Assembly (NCBI RefSeq): GCF_900128885.1
Contig: NZ_FQTU01000001.1
Coordinates: forward strand, 62,001-126,000
Length of the DNA: 64,000 bases
Direction of reading: 5' to 3'
From: Alkalibacter saccharofermentans DSM 14828
Lineage (GTDB): Bacteria > Bacillota > Clostridia > Eubacteriales > Alkalibacteraceae
The number at the start of each line of letters is the position of its first letter. Within the stretch, counting starts at the first letter, position 1. This document shows, in pieces, positions 43,554 through 52,008 of this stretch. The notes beneath the pieces are model-generated. The model saw only the letters and a list, made by a program, of their open reading frames with translations, was not told where the DNA came from and searched no databases. The position numbers were made by a program, and so were the translations under genes.

Positions 43554-43869
43554 GTTTTTGAATTTTATAGGAATATGTAAAAAATCAGGGAAGATAGTAC
43601 TTGGAGACCATATGGTAGAAAAGGAAATGAACAGGGAGACCTTAAAGCTTGTAGTGGTGGCGACAGATACTTCAGACAGGATTTGGGCCAAGTACGAACG
43701 TTTCTGCAAGGAAAAAGGCATACCTGCCCTGAGAGCGTCGACAAAAGAGGAACTGGGAAAAGCAGTGGGAAAGAAAGCGGCAGCAGTAGCGGGCTTTAAA
43801 GACCAAAACCAAAGTGATAACCTGGTTAAATTATACGAAAATCTAAAAGAAACAGGGGGAGTTTTATGA
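43540..43869 (+). CDS. ylxQ: L7Ae-family RNA-binding protein YlxQ
   Basis: 109 residues with the L7Ae/L30e fold: FLNFIGICKKSGKIVLGDHMVEKE, LVVVATDTSD and ELGKAVGKKAAAVAGFKD. Such proteins bind kink-turn RNA; the cellular target is unknown. It overlaps rnpM and infB (ATGA-type overlap), showing tight coupling. AAGAATG gives no clear ribosome site, so it depends on translation of rnpM. Confidence 0.9.
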   Translation: MQKNKFLNFIGICKKSGKIVLGDHMVEKEMNRETLKLVVVATDTSDRIWAKYERFCKEKGIPALRASTKEELGKAVGKKAAAVAGFKDQNQSDNLVKLYENLKETGGVL

Positions 43870-46067
43870 ACAAAGTAAGAGTATACGATCTGGCAAAAGA
43901 ACTTAATGTAAATAGCAAGGAACTGGTAAAGGTATTGAACAGTATGGACATACCTGTCAAGAACCACATGAGTGCATTGACCGAGCAGCAGGAAAAGTAC
44001 TTTAGAAACAATTACAACAAATCACAAGGCGAGAGTCCAAAACAGGAGAAAACGCCTGTGAAGACAGTCGAAAAAAAAGAGCAGGCTCCGCAAAGACCTG
44101 AGGCCGTAAAAGAAAAAGCGACTGAAGGGGCGAAACCCCTCGCAAAGCCACAAGCTAAAACTGAGCAGAAGGCAGATAAGAAAAAGCTCGGAAAAAAAGA
44201 CTTCAGAAAAAGCAAGAAGCCTCCTGTAACTCCTGTGGCTATAGACAACAGCAAAAAAGAGAAAAAATCAAAAAGCGCCTACAAGAAGAAAAAGGGCGAG
44301 GACGAAACAGAAGAATTAGTAGCAATGATTCCAACCGCCGTTTCCGTAGGTGATTTTGCAGTAAAGATAAACGTGCCATCGACTGAGATAATCAAAAAGC
44401 TCATAGGCTTGGGAGTCATGGCTTCAATCAACCAGGAAATCGATTTTGAAACTGCGGAGGTAGTAGCTTCTGAGCTTGGAGTTAAAATCGAGCTCGAGGA
44501 TGTTGAAGAAGAAGTAGCGGAAATGCTAAATGTCGAAGAAGAAGAGGATGAGGAAAATCTGATCCACAGACCTCCAGTTATAACTGTTATGGGCCATGTC
44601 GATCACGGCAAGACCTCCCTTCTTGATGCAATAAGAAAGACCAGCGTAACAGCAAAGGAAGCCGGTGGAATTACCCAGCATATCGGAGCTTACATGGTCA
44701 AGACAAACGACGAAGCAATCACATTTATCGATACGCCGGGACATGAAGCCTTCACGGCAATGAGACATCGTGGAGCGAGCATAACGGATATCGCTGTTTT
44801 GGTTGTCGCTGCAGACGATGGGGTAATGCCACAGACTGTAGAAGCTTTAAACCATGCTAGGGCGGCTAAAGTGCCAATCATAGTAGCAATAAATAAAATT
44901 GACAAGCCCGGAGCCAACCCGGACAAGGTCAAGCAGGAACTTACCGAATACAACCTAGTTGCAGAAGAATGGGGTGGTGACACCATATTCGTTCCCGTAT
45001 CTGCAATGACCAGAGAAGGCTTGGATACACTCCTTGAGATGATACTGCTTGTAGCCGAGGTTCAGGAACTTAAAGCCAATCCGGACAGACTTTCAAAGGG
45101 TACTGTAATAGATGCCAAGCTCGACAAGGGCAGAGGCGTAGTTGCTACCCTGCTGGTAAATGCAGGAACATTGAGAGTCGGAGATTCAGTAGTCAGCGGG
45201 ACATCTTATGGAAAGATAAGAGCAATGCTTAATGACAAAGGTAAAAAGGTAAAGACCGCCGGACCTTCCACTCCTGTTGAAATTTTGGGTCTTAACGAGG
45301 TACCTGAAGCAGGAGAAGAATTCTATGCTGTTAAGGATGACAGAACCGCAAGACAGATAGCGGATAAGCGAAGAACCCACTTGAAAGAGCAAAAGGTAAA
45401 AAGGAGCGCTCCACTTTCTCTTGACGAACTTTACAATCACATCAAGCAGGGAGAAGTTCAAGATATAAACATAATCATCAAAGGAGATGTTCAGGGCTCT
45501 GTTGAAGCACTTAAGCAGTCTTTGGAGAAGCTTACCAATGAGGAAGTAAGAGTCAATATAATTCATGGCGGAGTAGGTGCGGTAACCGAGTCCGATGTTA
45601 TGCTTGCAGCAGCTTCAAACGGGATAATTATTGGCTTTAACGTAAGACCGGGAAATAACGTCAATGCACTCGCCGAAAGGGAAGAGGTAGACTTAAGGCT
45701 ATACAGGGTCATCTACGATGCCATCGCCGATGTGGAACAGGCCATGAAGGGAATGTTGGCTCCTGAATACAAGGAAGTAGTTCTCGGTACTGCGGAAGTA
45801 AGACAAACGTTTAAGGTTCCTAACATCGGTACCATAGCAGGCTGCTACGTTACCAATGGTAAAATAGCAAGAAGCAACGATGTAAGGGTAATCAGAGACG
45901 GCATAGTTGTTTTCGAAGGCAAAATGACATCTCTAAAGAGATTTAAAGACGATGCAAAGGAAGTAGCCCAGGGATACGAGTGTGGCATAGGCGTCGAGAA
46001 ATATAACGATTTAAAGGAAGGCGATCAAATAGAAGCCTTCACGATGGAAGAGATAGCAAGAACATAG
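43866..46067 (+). CDS. infB: Translation initiation factor IF-2
   Basis: 733 residues. N-terminal IF2N helix (VRVYDLAKELNVNSKELVKVL), a lysine/glutamate/proline-rich linker (about 60-140), second IF2N-like part, G domain from about 235 with VMGHVDHGKTSLLDAIR, DTPGHEAFTAMR and NKIDKPGANPD, then domains II-IV. It brings fMet-tRNA to the 30S. Overlaps ylxQ by 4 nt; GGGGGAG precedes the ATG. Confidence 0.97.
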   Translation: MNKVRVYDLAKELNVNSKELVKVLNSMDIPVKNHMSALTEQQEKYFRNNYNKSQGESPKQEKTPVKTVEKKEQAPQRPEAVKEKATEGAKPLAKPQAKTEQKADKKKLGKKDFRKSKKPPVTPVAIDNSKKEKKSKSAYKKKKGEDETEELVAMIPTAVSVGDFAVKINVPSTEIIKKLIGLGVMASINQEIDFETAEVVASELGVKIELEDVEEEVAEMLNVEEEEDEENLIHRPPVITVMGHVDHGKTSLLDAIRKTSVTAKEAGGITQHIGAYMVKTNDEAITFIDTPGHEAFTAMRHRGASITDIAVLVVAADDGVMPQTVEALNHARAAKVPIIVAINKIDKPGANPDKVKQELTEYNLVAEEWGGDTIFVPVSAMTREGLDTLLEMILLVAEVQELKANPDRLSKGTVIDAKLDKGRGVVATLLVNAGTLRVGDSVVSGTSYGKIRAMLNDKGKKVKTAGPSTPVEILGLNEVPEAGEEFYAVKDDRTARQIADKRRTHLKEQKVKRSAPLSLDELYNHIKQGEVQDINIIIKGDVQGSVEALKQSLEKLTNEEVRVNIIHGGVGAVTESDVMLAAASNGIIIGFNVRPGNNVNALAEREEVDLRLYRVIYDAIADVEQAMKGMLAPEYKEVVLGTAEVRQTFKVPNIGTIAGCYVTNGKIARSNDVRVIRDGIVVFEGKMTSLKRFKDDAKEVAQGYECGIGVEKYNDLKEGDQIEAFTMEEIART

Positions 46068-46083
46068 ATAGCAGGTGATGAGC

Positions 46084-46440
46084 ATGGCAAAAAACAGGAT
46101 CAACAAAATAAATGAAACGATAAAACAAGAGCTTAGCAGCCTCATAAGGAAAAACATCAAGGACCCCAGGCTGACCGAACTCATCAGCGTGATGAAGGTA
46201 GATACGACCGGGGACCTAAGATATGCCAAAGTATACATAAGCATATTCGATACAGACGAAAAGAAAGCTCAGGCAATCGACATACTTAACAAGGCTGCAG
46301 GATTTTTAAGAAAAAACGTGGGCAAGACGCTTAAGACTCACTACACACCTGAGCTGATTTTTGTACTTGATGATTCAATCGAGTACGGTGCTCACATAGA
46401 TGAAGTGATAAGAAAGCTGCACAAGGACAGTCAGGAGTAG
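46084..46440 (+). CDS. rbfA: 30S ribosome-binding factor RbfA
   Basis: 118 residues from ATG 46084, six nt after AGGTG (MAKNRINKINETIKQELS); in-frame GTG 46075 and ATG 46078 overlap that site. KH-like fold with NIKDPRLTELISVMKVDTTGDLRYAKVYIS and the ending LIFVLDDSIEYGAHIDEVI. Needed for 16S 5'-end maturation and cold growth. Confidence 0.95.
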   Translation: MAKNRINKINETIKQELSSLIRKNIKDPRLTELISVMKVDTTGDLRYAKVYISIFDTDEKKAQAIDILNKAAGFLRKNVGKTLKTHYTPELIFVLDDSIEYGAHIDEVIRKLHKDSQE

Positions 46441-46444
46441 TAAA

Positions 46445-47389
46445 ATGGGCATGAATAAAATAACAAGCGCCATAAAAGAAAACTCCACCTTTCTGATAAG
46501 CACCCACAAATCTCCCGATGGCGACGCTCTAGGCTCCAGCTTCGCCTTGGGACTTGCCCTTAAAAAAATGGGCAAGAATGTTTTCTATGCATTAGAAAAG
46601 CCCGGGGGTGGGAAGTACAGTTTTTTAAACGAGCTTAACGAACTCAACGGCTCCTATGGCGACAGAAGCTTTGATGTTGGGATATTTTTGGATTCCTCAG
46701 ATCCGGACCATCTATACGATGCTTCACTGATGGAAAGGTGCAGGATTAGGATAAACATAGACCACCATGTCAGCAATAACGGCTATTGCCACTTGAATTA
46801 CGTTGATGTAAATGCCAGTGCTACAGGAGAAGCGGTATATGAACTTTTGGAAAATCTCAACGTGGAACTTGACGAAGAGATAGCCCTTGCGCTATATACG
46901 GCCATTGTCTCGGATACCGGCAATTTTAAATACAGCAATGTCACATACAAAACCCATGATATCGCCAGCAAGCTTTACCGGTATCCAAACAGGTACTGGG
47001 AGATAAGCAGGAAGCTCTTCGATGAGACCACATTTGAAAAAGTGCAGCTGATAGGTTATGCCTTAGGCAGGATATCCTTGATTAAAGAGGGTAAAGCAGC
47101 AGTGATCCATCTCTCGCATGAGGACTTAAAAAAATTCTCAGATGATGCGGATATGGAAGGCGTAATCAACTACGCCAGGGATATAAAAGGTGTTGAGGTG
47201 GCTGTCATGATAAAAGAGACATCCAGAGATACATTTAAGGTGTCTTTCAGGGCAAATACTGACTTTGACGTGAGCAAGATCGCGGTTCACTATGGAGGTG
47301 GTGGTCACAGCAAGGCAGCCGGATGCACGATTAGGGATATGAGATTTGAAGATGTGCTCGAGGACATTAAATCCCACATCGTGTTTTGA
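46445..47389 (+). CDS. nrnA: Bifunctional oligoribonuclease / pAp phosphatase NrnA
   Basis: 314 residues, DHH/DHHA1 family. Motifs: STHKSPDGDALGSSFALG, FLDSSDPDH, NIDHHVSNNGY (the DHH) and TAIVSDTGNFKYSN; C-terminal GGGGHSKAAGC binds the substrate. It degrades 2-5 nt RNAs and dephosphorylates pAp. AGGAG lies 7 nt before ATG 46445. Fixed position between rbfA and truB. Confidence 0.94.
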   Translation: MGMNKITSAIKENSTFLISTHKSPDGDALGSSFALGLALKKMGKNVFYALEKPGGGKYSFLNELNELNGSYGDRSFDVGIFLDSSDPDHLYDASLMERCRIRINIDHHVSNNGYCHLNYVDVNASATGEAVYELLENLNVELDEEIALALYTAIVSDTGNFKYSNVTYKTHDIASKLYRYPNRYWEISRKLFDETTFEKVQLIGYALGRISLIKEGKAAVIHLSHEDLKKFSDDADMEGVINYARDIKGVEVAVMIKETSRDTFKVSFRANTDFDVSKIAVHYGGGGHSKAAGCTIRDMRFEDVLEDIKSHIVF

Positions 47390-47396
47390 GGTGTCT

Positions 47397-48302
47397 ATGG
47401 ACGGAATTTTAAATATCTACAAACCTAAAGGAAAGACTTCCCATGATATGGTCAATATCTTGCGGAGAGCATTGAATACTAAAAAGATCGGTCATACAGG
47501 CACTTTAGACCCCTTGGCAGAAGGTGTCTTGCCACTATGCGTGGGCAAGGCCACGAGGGTTTCCCAATATATGCTTGACAAGGAAAAGGAGTATGTAGGA
47601 GAGCTGAAGCTTGGCATATCCACAGACACCTACGACAGCGAAGGGAAAGAAGTAAAAAGCAGACTTGTTAGCGTCACTGAAAATCAAATACTTGATGCAG
47701 TTGATTCTTTCAAGGGAGAGCTGCTCCAAAAGCCACCTATATACTCAGCCCTTAAAGTCAGGGGCAAAAAGCTTTACGAGTATGCCCGAGAGGGCGTAGA
47801 GGTTGAAATAGAGCCAAGAAGGGTCGTCATACATGATATTGAGATTGTCAGCATCCAAATTCCATACGTTAAGATAAGGGTCGGCTGCTCGAAGGGTACC
47901 TACATTAGGTCGCTTTTCAACGATATCGGAGAAAAGCTGGGCTGCGGAGCCCATATGACATCTCTGATCAGAACAAAAAGCGGATATTTTTCAGTTGATG
48001 ATGCAATAACATTGGATAAGCTTGAAAAAATGGATGTAGAAGCTATTGCCGGGAAGCTTTATCCGACGGATTTCCCCCTTAAGGATTTTCCGAAGATTTT
48101 GATAGACCCAGATTCAAAAAAATATCTGGTAAACGGGAATGTGCTTTACGGAAGAAATCTCATGGAACCAATCGATACCTTGGCTGAAGGCCAAAAGGTA
48201 TTGTTATACTGCTTAGACAGGTTTTACGGAATAGGCGAAATAATAGTGGAAGACAAAATTAATAAAATCAAACCAAAATGTATATTCAATGAGGAGAAAT
48301 GA
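47397..48302 (+). CDS. truB: tRNA pseudouridine(55) synthase TruB
   Basis: 301 residues from ATG 47397 after GAGGTG; the longer frame from 47346 lies in nrnA. Contains NIYKPKGKTSHDMV, KIGHTGTLDPLAEGVLPLC (catalytic Asp), KPPIYSALKVRGKKLYEYAREG and a C-terminal PUA-like region. Makes pseudouridine 55 in the T loop of tRNAs. Confidence 0.96.
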   Translation: MDGILNIYKPKGKTSHDMVNILRRALNTKKIGHTGTLDPLAEGVLPLCVGKATRVSQYMLDKEKEYVGELKLGISTDTYDSEGKEVKSRLVSVTENQILDAVDSFKGELLQKPPIYSALKVRGKKLYEYAREGVEVEIEPRRVVIHDIEIVSIQIPYVKIRVGCSKGTYIRSLFNDIGEKLGCGAHMTSLIRTKSGYFSVDDAITLDKLEKMDVEAIAGKLYPTDFPLKDFPKILIDPDSKKYLVNGNVLYGRNLMEPIDTLAEGQKVLLYCLDRFYGIGEIIVEDKINKIKPKCIFNEEK

Positions 48303-48304
48303 CT

Positions 48305-49237
48305 ATGGAGATATACGATTGGACAGAAATAGAAAATCAAAAACCTGCTGCAGTCGCACTGGGTTTTTTTGACGGCATTCATATCGGCCATCGGGCATTA
48401 ATAGACGAAATGATAAAAATAGCAAAGGAAAAGGATCTAGAAAGTTGCCTGGTTACTTTCAGGCAGCATCCATTGACATTGGTATTTCCCAAATTTGCGC
48501 CCAAACTCATTAGCTCAAACGACGAGAAAATTAATGTTTTAAATCAAATGGATATAGACAAGCTGATTTTTATCGACTTTACGGAAGAAATAATGAACTT
48601 CGAGCCGGAGGAATTCATTAGAGAAATCCTTGTCAAAAAATTAAATTCCAAAATCATCGTGGTGGGATTCAACTATAATTTTGGCAAAAAAGGAAAGGGT
48701 ACCCCGGAGCTTCTGGTAAAGCTTAAGGAAAAGTACGGTTACGATGTATTGGTCGTAAATCCTGTGGAAAAGTACGGACATATTATAAGCAGCACATTTA
48801 TCAGAAACCTGGTGGTCAACGGCAAGGTGGAACAGATTGAAAAATATCTGGGCAGAAAATTCTCCGTAATGGGCGAAGTTGTCCGAGGCAAAGGGCTTGG
48901 AAGACAATATGCCATACCCACTGCGAACATAACGGTCGAAGAGGAACATATATTGCCGGATGCAGGAGTATACTATACTAACATCATCGTAAAGGGAGTA
49001 AAATACCAGGGGCTTACAAACATCGGCTATAACCCCACATTCGAAAATCACCCTTTCAGCGTTGAGACATATATTTATGACTTTGATGAAGATATCTATG
49101 GAGAAACCGTAGAGCTTATATTTAATAATAAAATTAGAAAAGAGAAGAAATTTACAAATATATCTGATCTTATCAAACAGATACGACACGATATCCAAAT
49201 AGTAGAGAAAAAGTATATAAACAAGGAAAAACAATAG
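48305..49237 (+). CDS. ribF: Bifunctional riboflavin kinase / FAD synthetase
   Basis: 310 residues from ATG 48305, eight nt after GAGGAG (MEIYDWTEIENQKP); ATG 48299 is only 2 nt from that site. N-terminal FMN adenylyltransferase domain with ALGFFDGIHIGHRALI and STFIRNLV; C-terminal flavokinase domain with RGKGLGRQYAIPTANI and GLTNIGYNPTFENH. It makes FMN and FAD. truB-ribF is a constant pair. Confidence 0.95.
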   Translation: MEIYDWTEIENQKPAAVALGFFDGIHIGHRALIDEMIKIAKEKDLESCLVTFRQHPLTLVFPKFAPKLISSNDEKINVLNQMDIDKLIFIDFTEEIMNFEPEEFIREILVKKLNSKIIVVGFNYNFGKKGKGTPELLVKLKEKYGYDVLVVNPVEKYGHIISSTFIRNLVVNGKVEQIEKYLGRKFSVMGEVVRGKGLGRQYAIPTANITVEEEHILPDAGVYYTNIIVKGVKYQGLTNIGYNPTFENHPFSVETYIYDFDEDIYGETVELIFNNKIRKEKKFTNISDLIKQIRHDIQIVEKKYINKEKQ

Positions 49238-49246
49238 AGGGAAACT

Positions 49247-50014
49247 ATGCTAAATGAATTTTCACGTACAGAGCTTCTGATTGGAAAAGAAGCTTTAGAA
49301 AAATTAAAGAAATCCAGAGTTGCCGTCTTCGGAATCGGAGGGGTGGGCAGCTTCGTGGTGGAGGGTCTGGCAAGAAGCGGTGTAGAGAACTTCTTGTTAG
49401 TAGATGACGATGTGGTATGCCTTACCAATATTAACAGGCAGCTCCATGCCAGCAGAAAGACTATAGGCAAGCCGAAGGTCGAGGTCATGAGGCAACGGGT
49501 CTTGGACATCAATCCCAAGGCAAATGTTGATATAGTACAGGATTTTTATCTTCCTGAAACTGCTGAGTCCATGCTGCAGGGAGATATCGACTATATCGTA
49601 GATGCAATAGACACAGTGACAGGTAAAATAGACCTTGTAATGAAGGCTAACCAAAGAAATATCCCTATCATAAGCGCTATGGGAGCAGGCAACAAGCTCG
49701 ATCCCACCAGGTTTGAAGTAGCAGATATATTTAAGACCAGCGTATGTCCACTGGCAAAAGTGATGAGAAAAGAACTAAAAAACAGAGGAATTAAAAAACT
49801 AAAGGTTGTATATTCAAAGGAACCGCCATTAAAGCCGATGGAATCTGGCGACGACTGCGCGACAGGTTGCGTATGCCCAGAGGAAAGTTCTAAGAAATGC
49901 ACATCAAAGAGGCAGATACCAGGCAGCGTTTCATTCGTGCCTTCGGTTGCAGGTCTTATAATGGCAGGGGAAGTAGTAAAGGACATCATTGGCAAAGATA
50001 ATAAAAATGTATAA
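49247..50014 (+). CDS. tcdA: tRNA threonylcarbamoyladenosine dehydratase TcdA
   Basis: 255 residues of the ThiF/E1-like superfamily. MLNEFSRTELLIGKEALEKL is the TcdA-type start; the ATP-binding VAVFGIGGVGSFVVEGLARSG, DDDVVCLTNINRQLHA and DAIDTVTGKIDLV follow, and a cysteine-rich loop (DDCATGCVCPEE) near residue 205. It cyclises t6A37 in tRNA to ct6A. AGAGGGAAACT precedes the ATG, 9 nt after ribF. No terminator follows. Confidence 0.92.
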   Translation: MLNEFSRTELLIGKEALEKLKKSRVAVFGIGGVGSFVVEGLARSGVENFLLVDDDVVCLTNINRQLHASRKTIGKPKVEVMRQRVLDINPKANVDIVQDFYLPETAESMLQGDIDYIVDAIDTVTGKIDLVMKANQRNIPIISAMGAGNKLDPTRFEVADIFKTSVCPLAKVMRKELKNRGIKKLKVVYSKEPPLKPMESGDDCATGCVCPEESSKKCTSKRQIPGSVSFVPSVAGLIMAGEVVKDIIGKDNKNV

Positions 50015-50081
50015 ATATACGTACGATAAACTAAAATAATAAAATATTATTCATATTAATCTTCTTTTTTTCACATAAATA

Positions 50082-50090
50082 TGAGATAAT
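50082..50090 (+). promoter_or_regulatory. Possible extended -10 promoter of the glyA pair
   Basis: TGA then GATAAT (50085-50090), 28 nt before the small ORF at 50119; the -35 region (TTCTTT) is poor. Confidence 0.4.
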
Positions 50091-50118
50091 ACTTAAAGAT
50101 TAAATCGGGGGTGCAAGT

Positions 50119-50310
50119 ATGGACGGATTTATTACCAGCCTATCAGGGATAACCACATTACTTAATCCCGTTATGACATTTATCATGTTGATGTCGGTGG
50201 TTTTCTTCCTACTTTTTTTAAGGGAAAAGGTTGAAAAAACAGAAGCCTATATCAGAAGCATAGCAATTAGCTTACAGCAGATCGCTCAGCAGTTGTCAAA
50301 AAAAGAATAA
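50119..50310 (+). CDS. Small membrane protein of unknown function
   Basis: 63 residues. One strong hydrophobic segment (VMTFIMLMSVVFFLLFL, about 18-35) is followed by a charged, helical tail (REKVEKTEAYIRSIAISLQQIAQQLSKKE) with the look of a short coiled coil. A GGGGGTG site lies before the ATG, and glyA follows after 19 nt, so it is probably translated and co-transcribed with glyA. I do not recognise a family. Confidence 0.65.
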   Translation: MDGFITSLSGITTLLNPVMTFIMLMSVVFFLLFLREKVEKTEAYIRSIAISLQQIAQQLSKKE

Positions 50311-50329
50311 CATTGAGGAGGAATAGAAA

Positions 50330-51562
50330 TTGAGTTTTACAGTCATAAAAGATTACGACCCGGAAATTTACGCAGCAATGGAAAAGGAATTAAACAGACA
50401 GGAAAACAATCTTGAGCTTATAGCTTCAGAAAATTTAGTTACAAAACAGGTAATCGAAGTTATGGGCAGCCACCTTACCAACAAGTACGCAGAGGGATAT
50501 CCCGGAAAACGATATTATGGAGGCTGTGAGCACGTAGATGTAATAGAGACTATCGCAAAGGAAAGAATAGAAAAGCTTTTTGGAGCGGAGCATTCAAATG
50601 TTCAACCTCACTCCGGAGTACAAGCCAATATGGCTGTATATTTCGCTCTTTTGGAGACTGGAGACACTGTTATGGGAATGAATCTAGCTCATGGTGGACA
50701 CTTGAGTCACGGAAGTCCTGTAAGCATGTCAGGGAAATACTACAATTTCATACCTTATGGAATAAAAGAAGATACGGAGCTTTTAGATTACGAAGAGCTT
50801 GAAAGGCTTGCCAAGGAACACAAGCCCAAGATGATAGTTGCAGGAGCCAGCGCATACCCAAGAGAGATAGATTTCGAAAGAATCGGAAAAATCGCCAAAG
50901 AAGTTGGAGCCTTATACATGGTAGATATGGCCCATATCGCAGGCCTAGTAGCTGCAGGCGTTCACCAAAGTCCCGTGCCTTATGCAGATATAGTAACAAC
51001 CACAACTCATAAGACCTTAAGAGGTCCAAGAGGTGGAGCCATACTTTGTAAAGCTGAATATGCAAAAGCTATAGACAAGGCAGTTTTTCCTGGAAGCCAG
51101 GGGGGACCGTTGATGCATGTTATAGCTGCAAAAGCTGTAGCTTTAAAAGAAGCATTAACTGATGATTTTGTAGTGTATCAAAAACAGGTTGCATTAAATG
51201 CCAAAGCCCTCAGCGAAAAGCTTATGGAAAAGGGATTTAAGCTGTTGTCAAACGGAACTGACAACCATCTGATGCTAGTCGACCTAAGAAACTTCGGTTT
51301 GACAGGAAAGCATGCGGAAAAAATACTCGACGAAGTCAACATTACAGTAAATAAAAATGCAATTCCCTTTGATCCTGAAAGTCCTTTCATAACGAGTGGA
51401 ATCAGAATCGGAACTCCGGCAGTAACTGCTAGGGGAATGAAGGAAGCGGAAATGGCTGTAATCGGAGAAGCCATATATGATTGCCTGATCAAAAACGATG
51501 GACAAGCAGCTAAGGATAAGGTAAAATCATTATGTGAAAAGTTTCCGGTTTATGCGGAATGA
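50330..51562 (+). CDS. glyA: Serine hydroxymethyltransferase
   Basis: 410 residues from TTG 50330, seven nt after GAGGAGG (MSFTVIKDYDPEIY). Motifs: NLELIASENLVTKQVIEVMGS, YAEGYPGKRYYGGCEHVD and the PLP site VTTTTHKTLRGPRGG with Lys228. It interconverts serine and glycine while charging tetrahydrofolate. Ends at a strong terminator (51567). No glycine riboswitch is visible upstream. Confidence 0.97.
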   Translation: MSFTVIKDYDPEIYAAMEKELNRQENNLELIASENLVTKQVIEVMGSHLTNKYAEGYPGKRYYGGCEHVDVIETIAKERIEKLFGAEHSNVQPHSGVQANMAVYFALLETGDTVMGMNLAHGGHLSHGSPVSMSGKYYNFIPYGIKEDTELLDYEELERLAKEHKPKMIVAGASAYPREIDFERIGKIAKEVGALYMVDMAHIAGLVAAGVHQSPVPYADIVTTTTHKTLRGPRGGAILCKAEYAKAIDKAVFPGSQGGPLMHVIAAKAVALKEALTDDFVVYQKQVALNAKALSEKLMEKGFKLLSNGTDNHLMLVDLRNFGLTGKHAEKILDEVNITVNKNAIPFDPESPFITSGIRIGTPAVTARGMKEAEMAVIGEAIYDCLIKNDGQAAKDKVKSLCEKFPVYAE

Positions 51563-51566
51563 TATC

Positions 51567-51594
51567 AAAACCACGGAATTTTCCGTGGTTTTTT
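51567..51594 (+). terminator. Intrinsic terminator after glyA
   Basis: AAAACCACGG (51567-51576) / CCGTGGTTTT (51583-51592) with a 6-nt loop, then TTTTTCGCG. Confidence 0.92.
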
Positions 51595-51609
51595 TTCGCG
51601 AAAAGCTGA

Positions 51610-51728
51610 GAAACAGCACCTAATGAGAAATAGGCGTCTAAAGCTTGCTTTAAAGACGCATGATTTCGAGGAAGGTATTGGGCGAAGCCCGCGAGCTCGG
51701 ACAGCGGAGCTGTACGAGATGCTGTTTC
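51610..51728. repeat. Foldable multi-hairpin element, possible small RNA or palindromic repeat
   Basis: A perfect 9-bp stem GAAACAGCA (51610-51618) / TGCTGTTTC (51720-51728) encloses three hairpins. H1: GAAAT + GCGTCT + AAAGC (51627-51644) with GCTTT + AGACGC + ATTTC (51647-51667). H2: GGGC-GAA-GCCC (51680-51690). H3: CTCG + CAGC (51696-51705) with GCTG + CGAG (51709-51718). An 18-nt piece of H1, GCGTCTAAAGCTTGCTTT, recurs at 51756-51773. Orientation and function are unknown. Confidence 0.6.
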
Positions 51729-51755
51729 GATACATTTGCAACAATAAAGGATTTT

Positions 51756-51773
51756 GCGTCTAAAGCTTGCTTT
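51756..51773. repeat. Second copy of the 18-nt H1 arm
   Basis: GCGTCTAAAGCTTGCTTT, identical to 51634-51651, here without its AGACGC partner, so it cannot close the same hairpin. Confidence 0.8.
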
Positions 51774-51789
51774 TAACCGGTAAAACAAT

Positions 51790-51822
51790 CGTTGGGCAGT
51801 TGGTAAACGGTCGTTAAACAGT
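51790..51822. repeat. Three degenerate 11-nt tandem units
   Basis: CGTTGGGCAGT, TGGTAAACGGT and CGTTAAACAGT follow each other without a gap and share a CGTTAAACAGT-like core. Confidence 0.5.
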
Positions 51823-52008
51823 CGTAAAGGCCTTTAATTATCCAATTGTTTAACTATAGCTTAACCATTGCCTCACAATTGTTTAACAATAATTAAAGAA
51901 ATTCCAGAATTTCCTGAGATCCGGCGCATACCATTGCTAAACAACGTTATTCCTGAGATTTCTCGCTCTGCTCGAAATGACAGTGTTTGGCATATGCTTT
52001 TACTTACG

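Noticed and set aside
48641..49234. 197-residue minus-strand frame
   Set aside because: Antisense to ribF; hydrophobic, low-complexity sequence typical of a shadow frame in AT-rich DNA.
50015..50118. Glycine riboswitch before glyA
   Set aside because: The region is short, AT-rich and lacks the paired GC-rich glycine aptamer domains.
51510..51788. 92-residue open frame on the minus strand across the glyA-rocD gap
   Set aside because: It overlaps the end of glyA, its terminator and the foldable element, has no good ribosome site, and its sequence follows from the repeats and hairpins.
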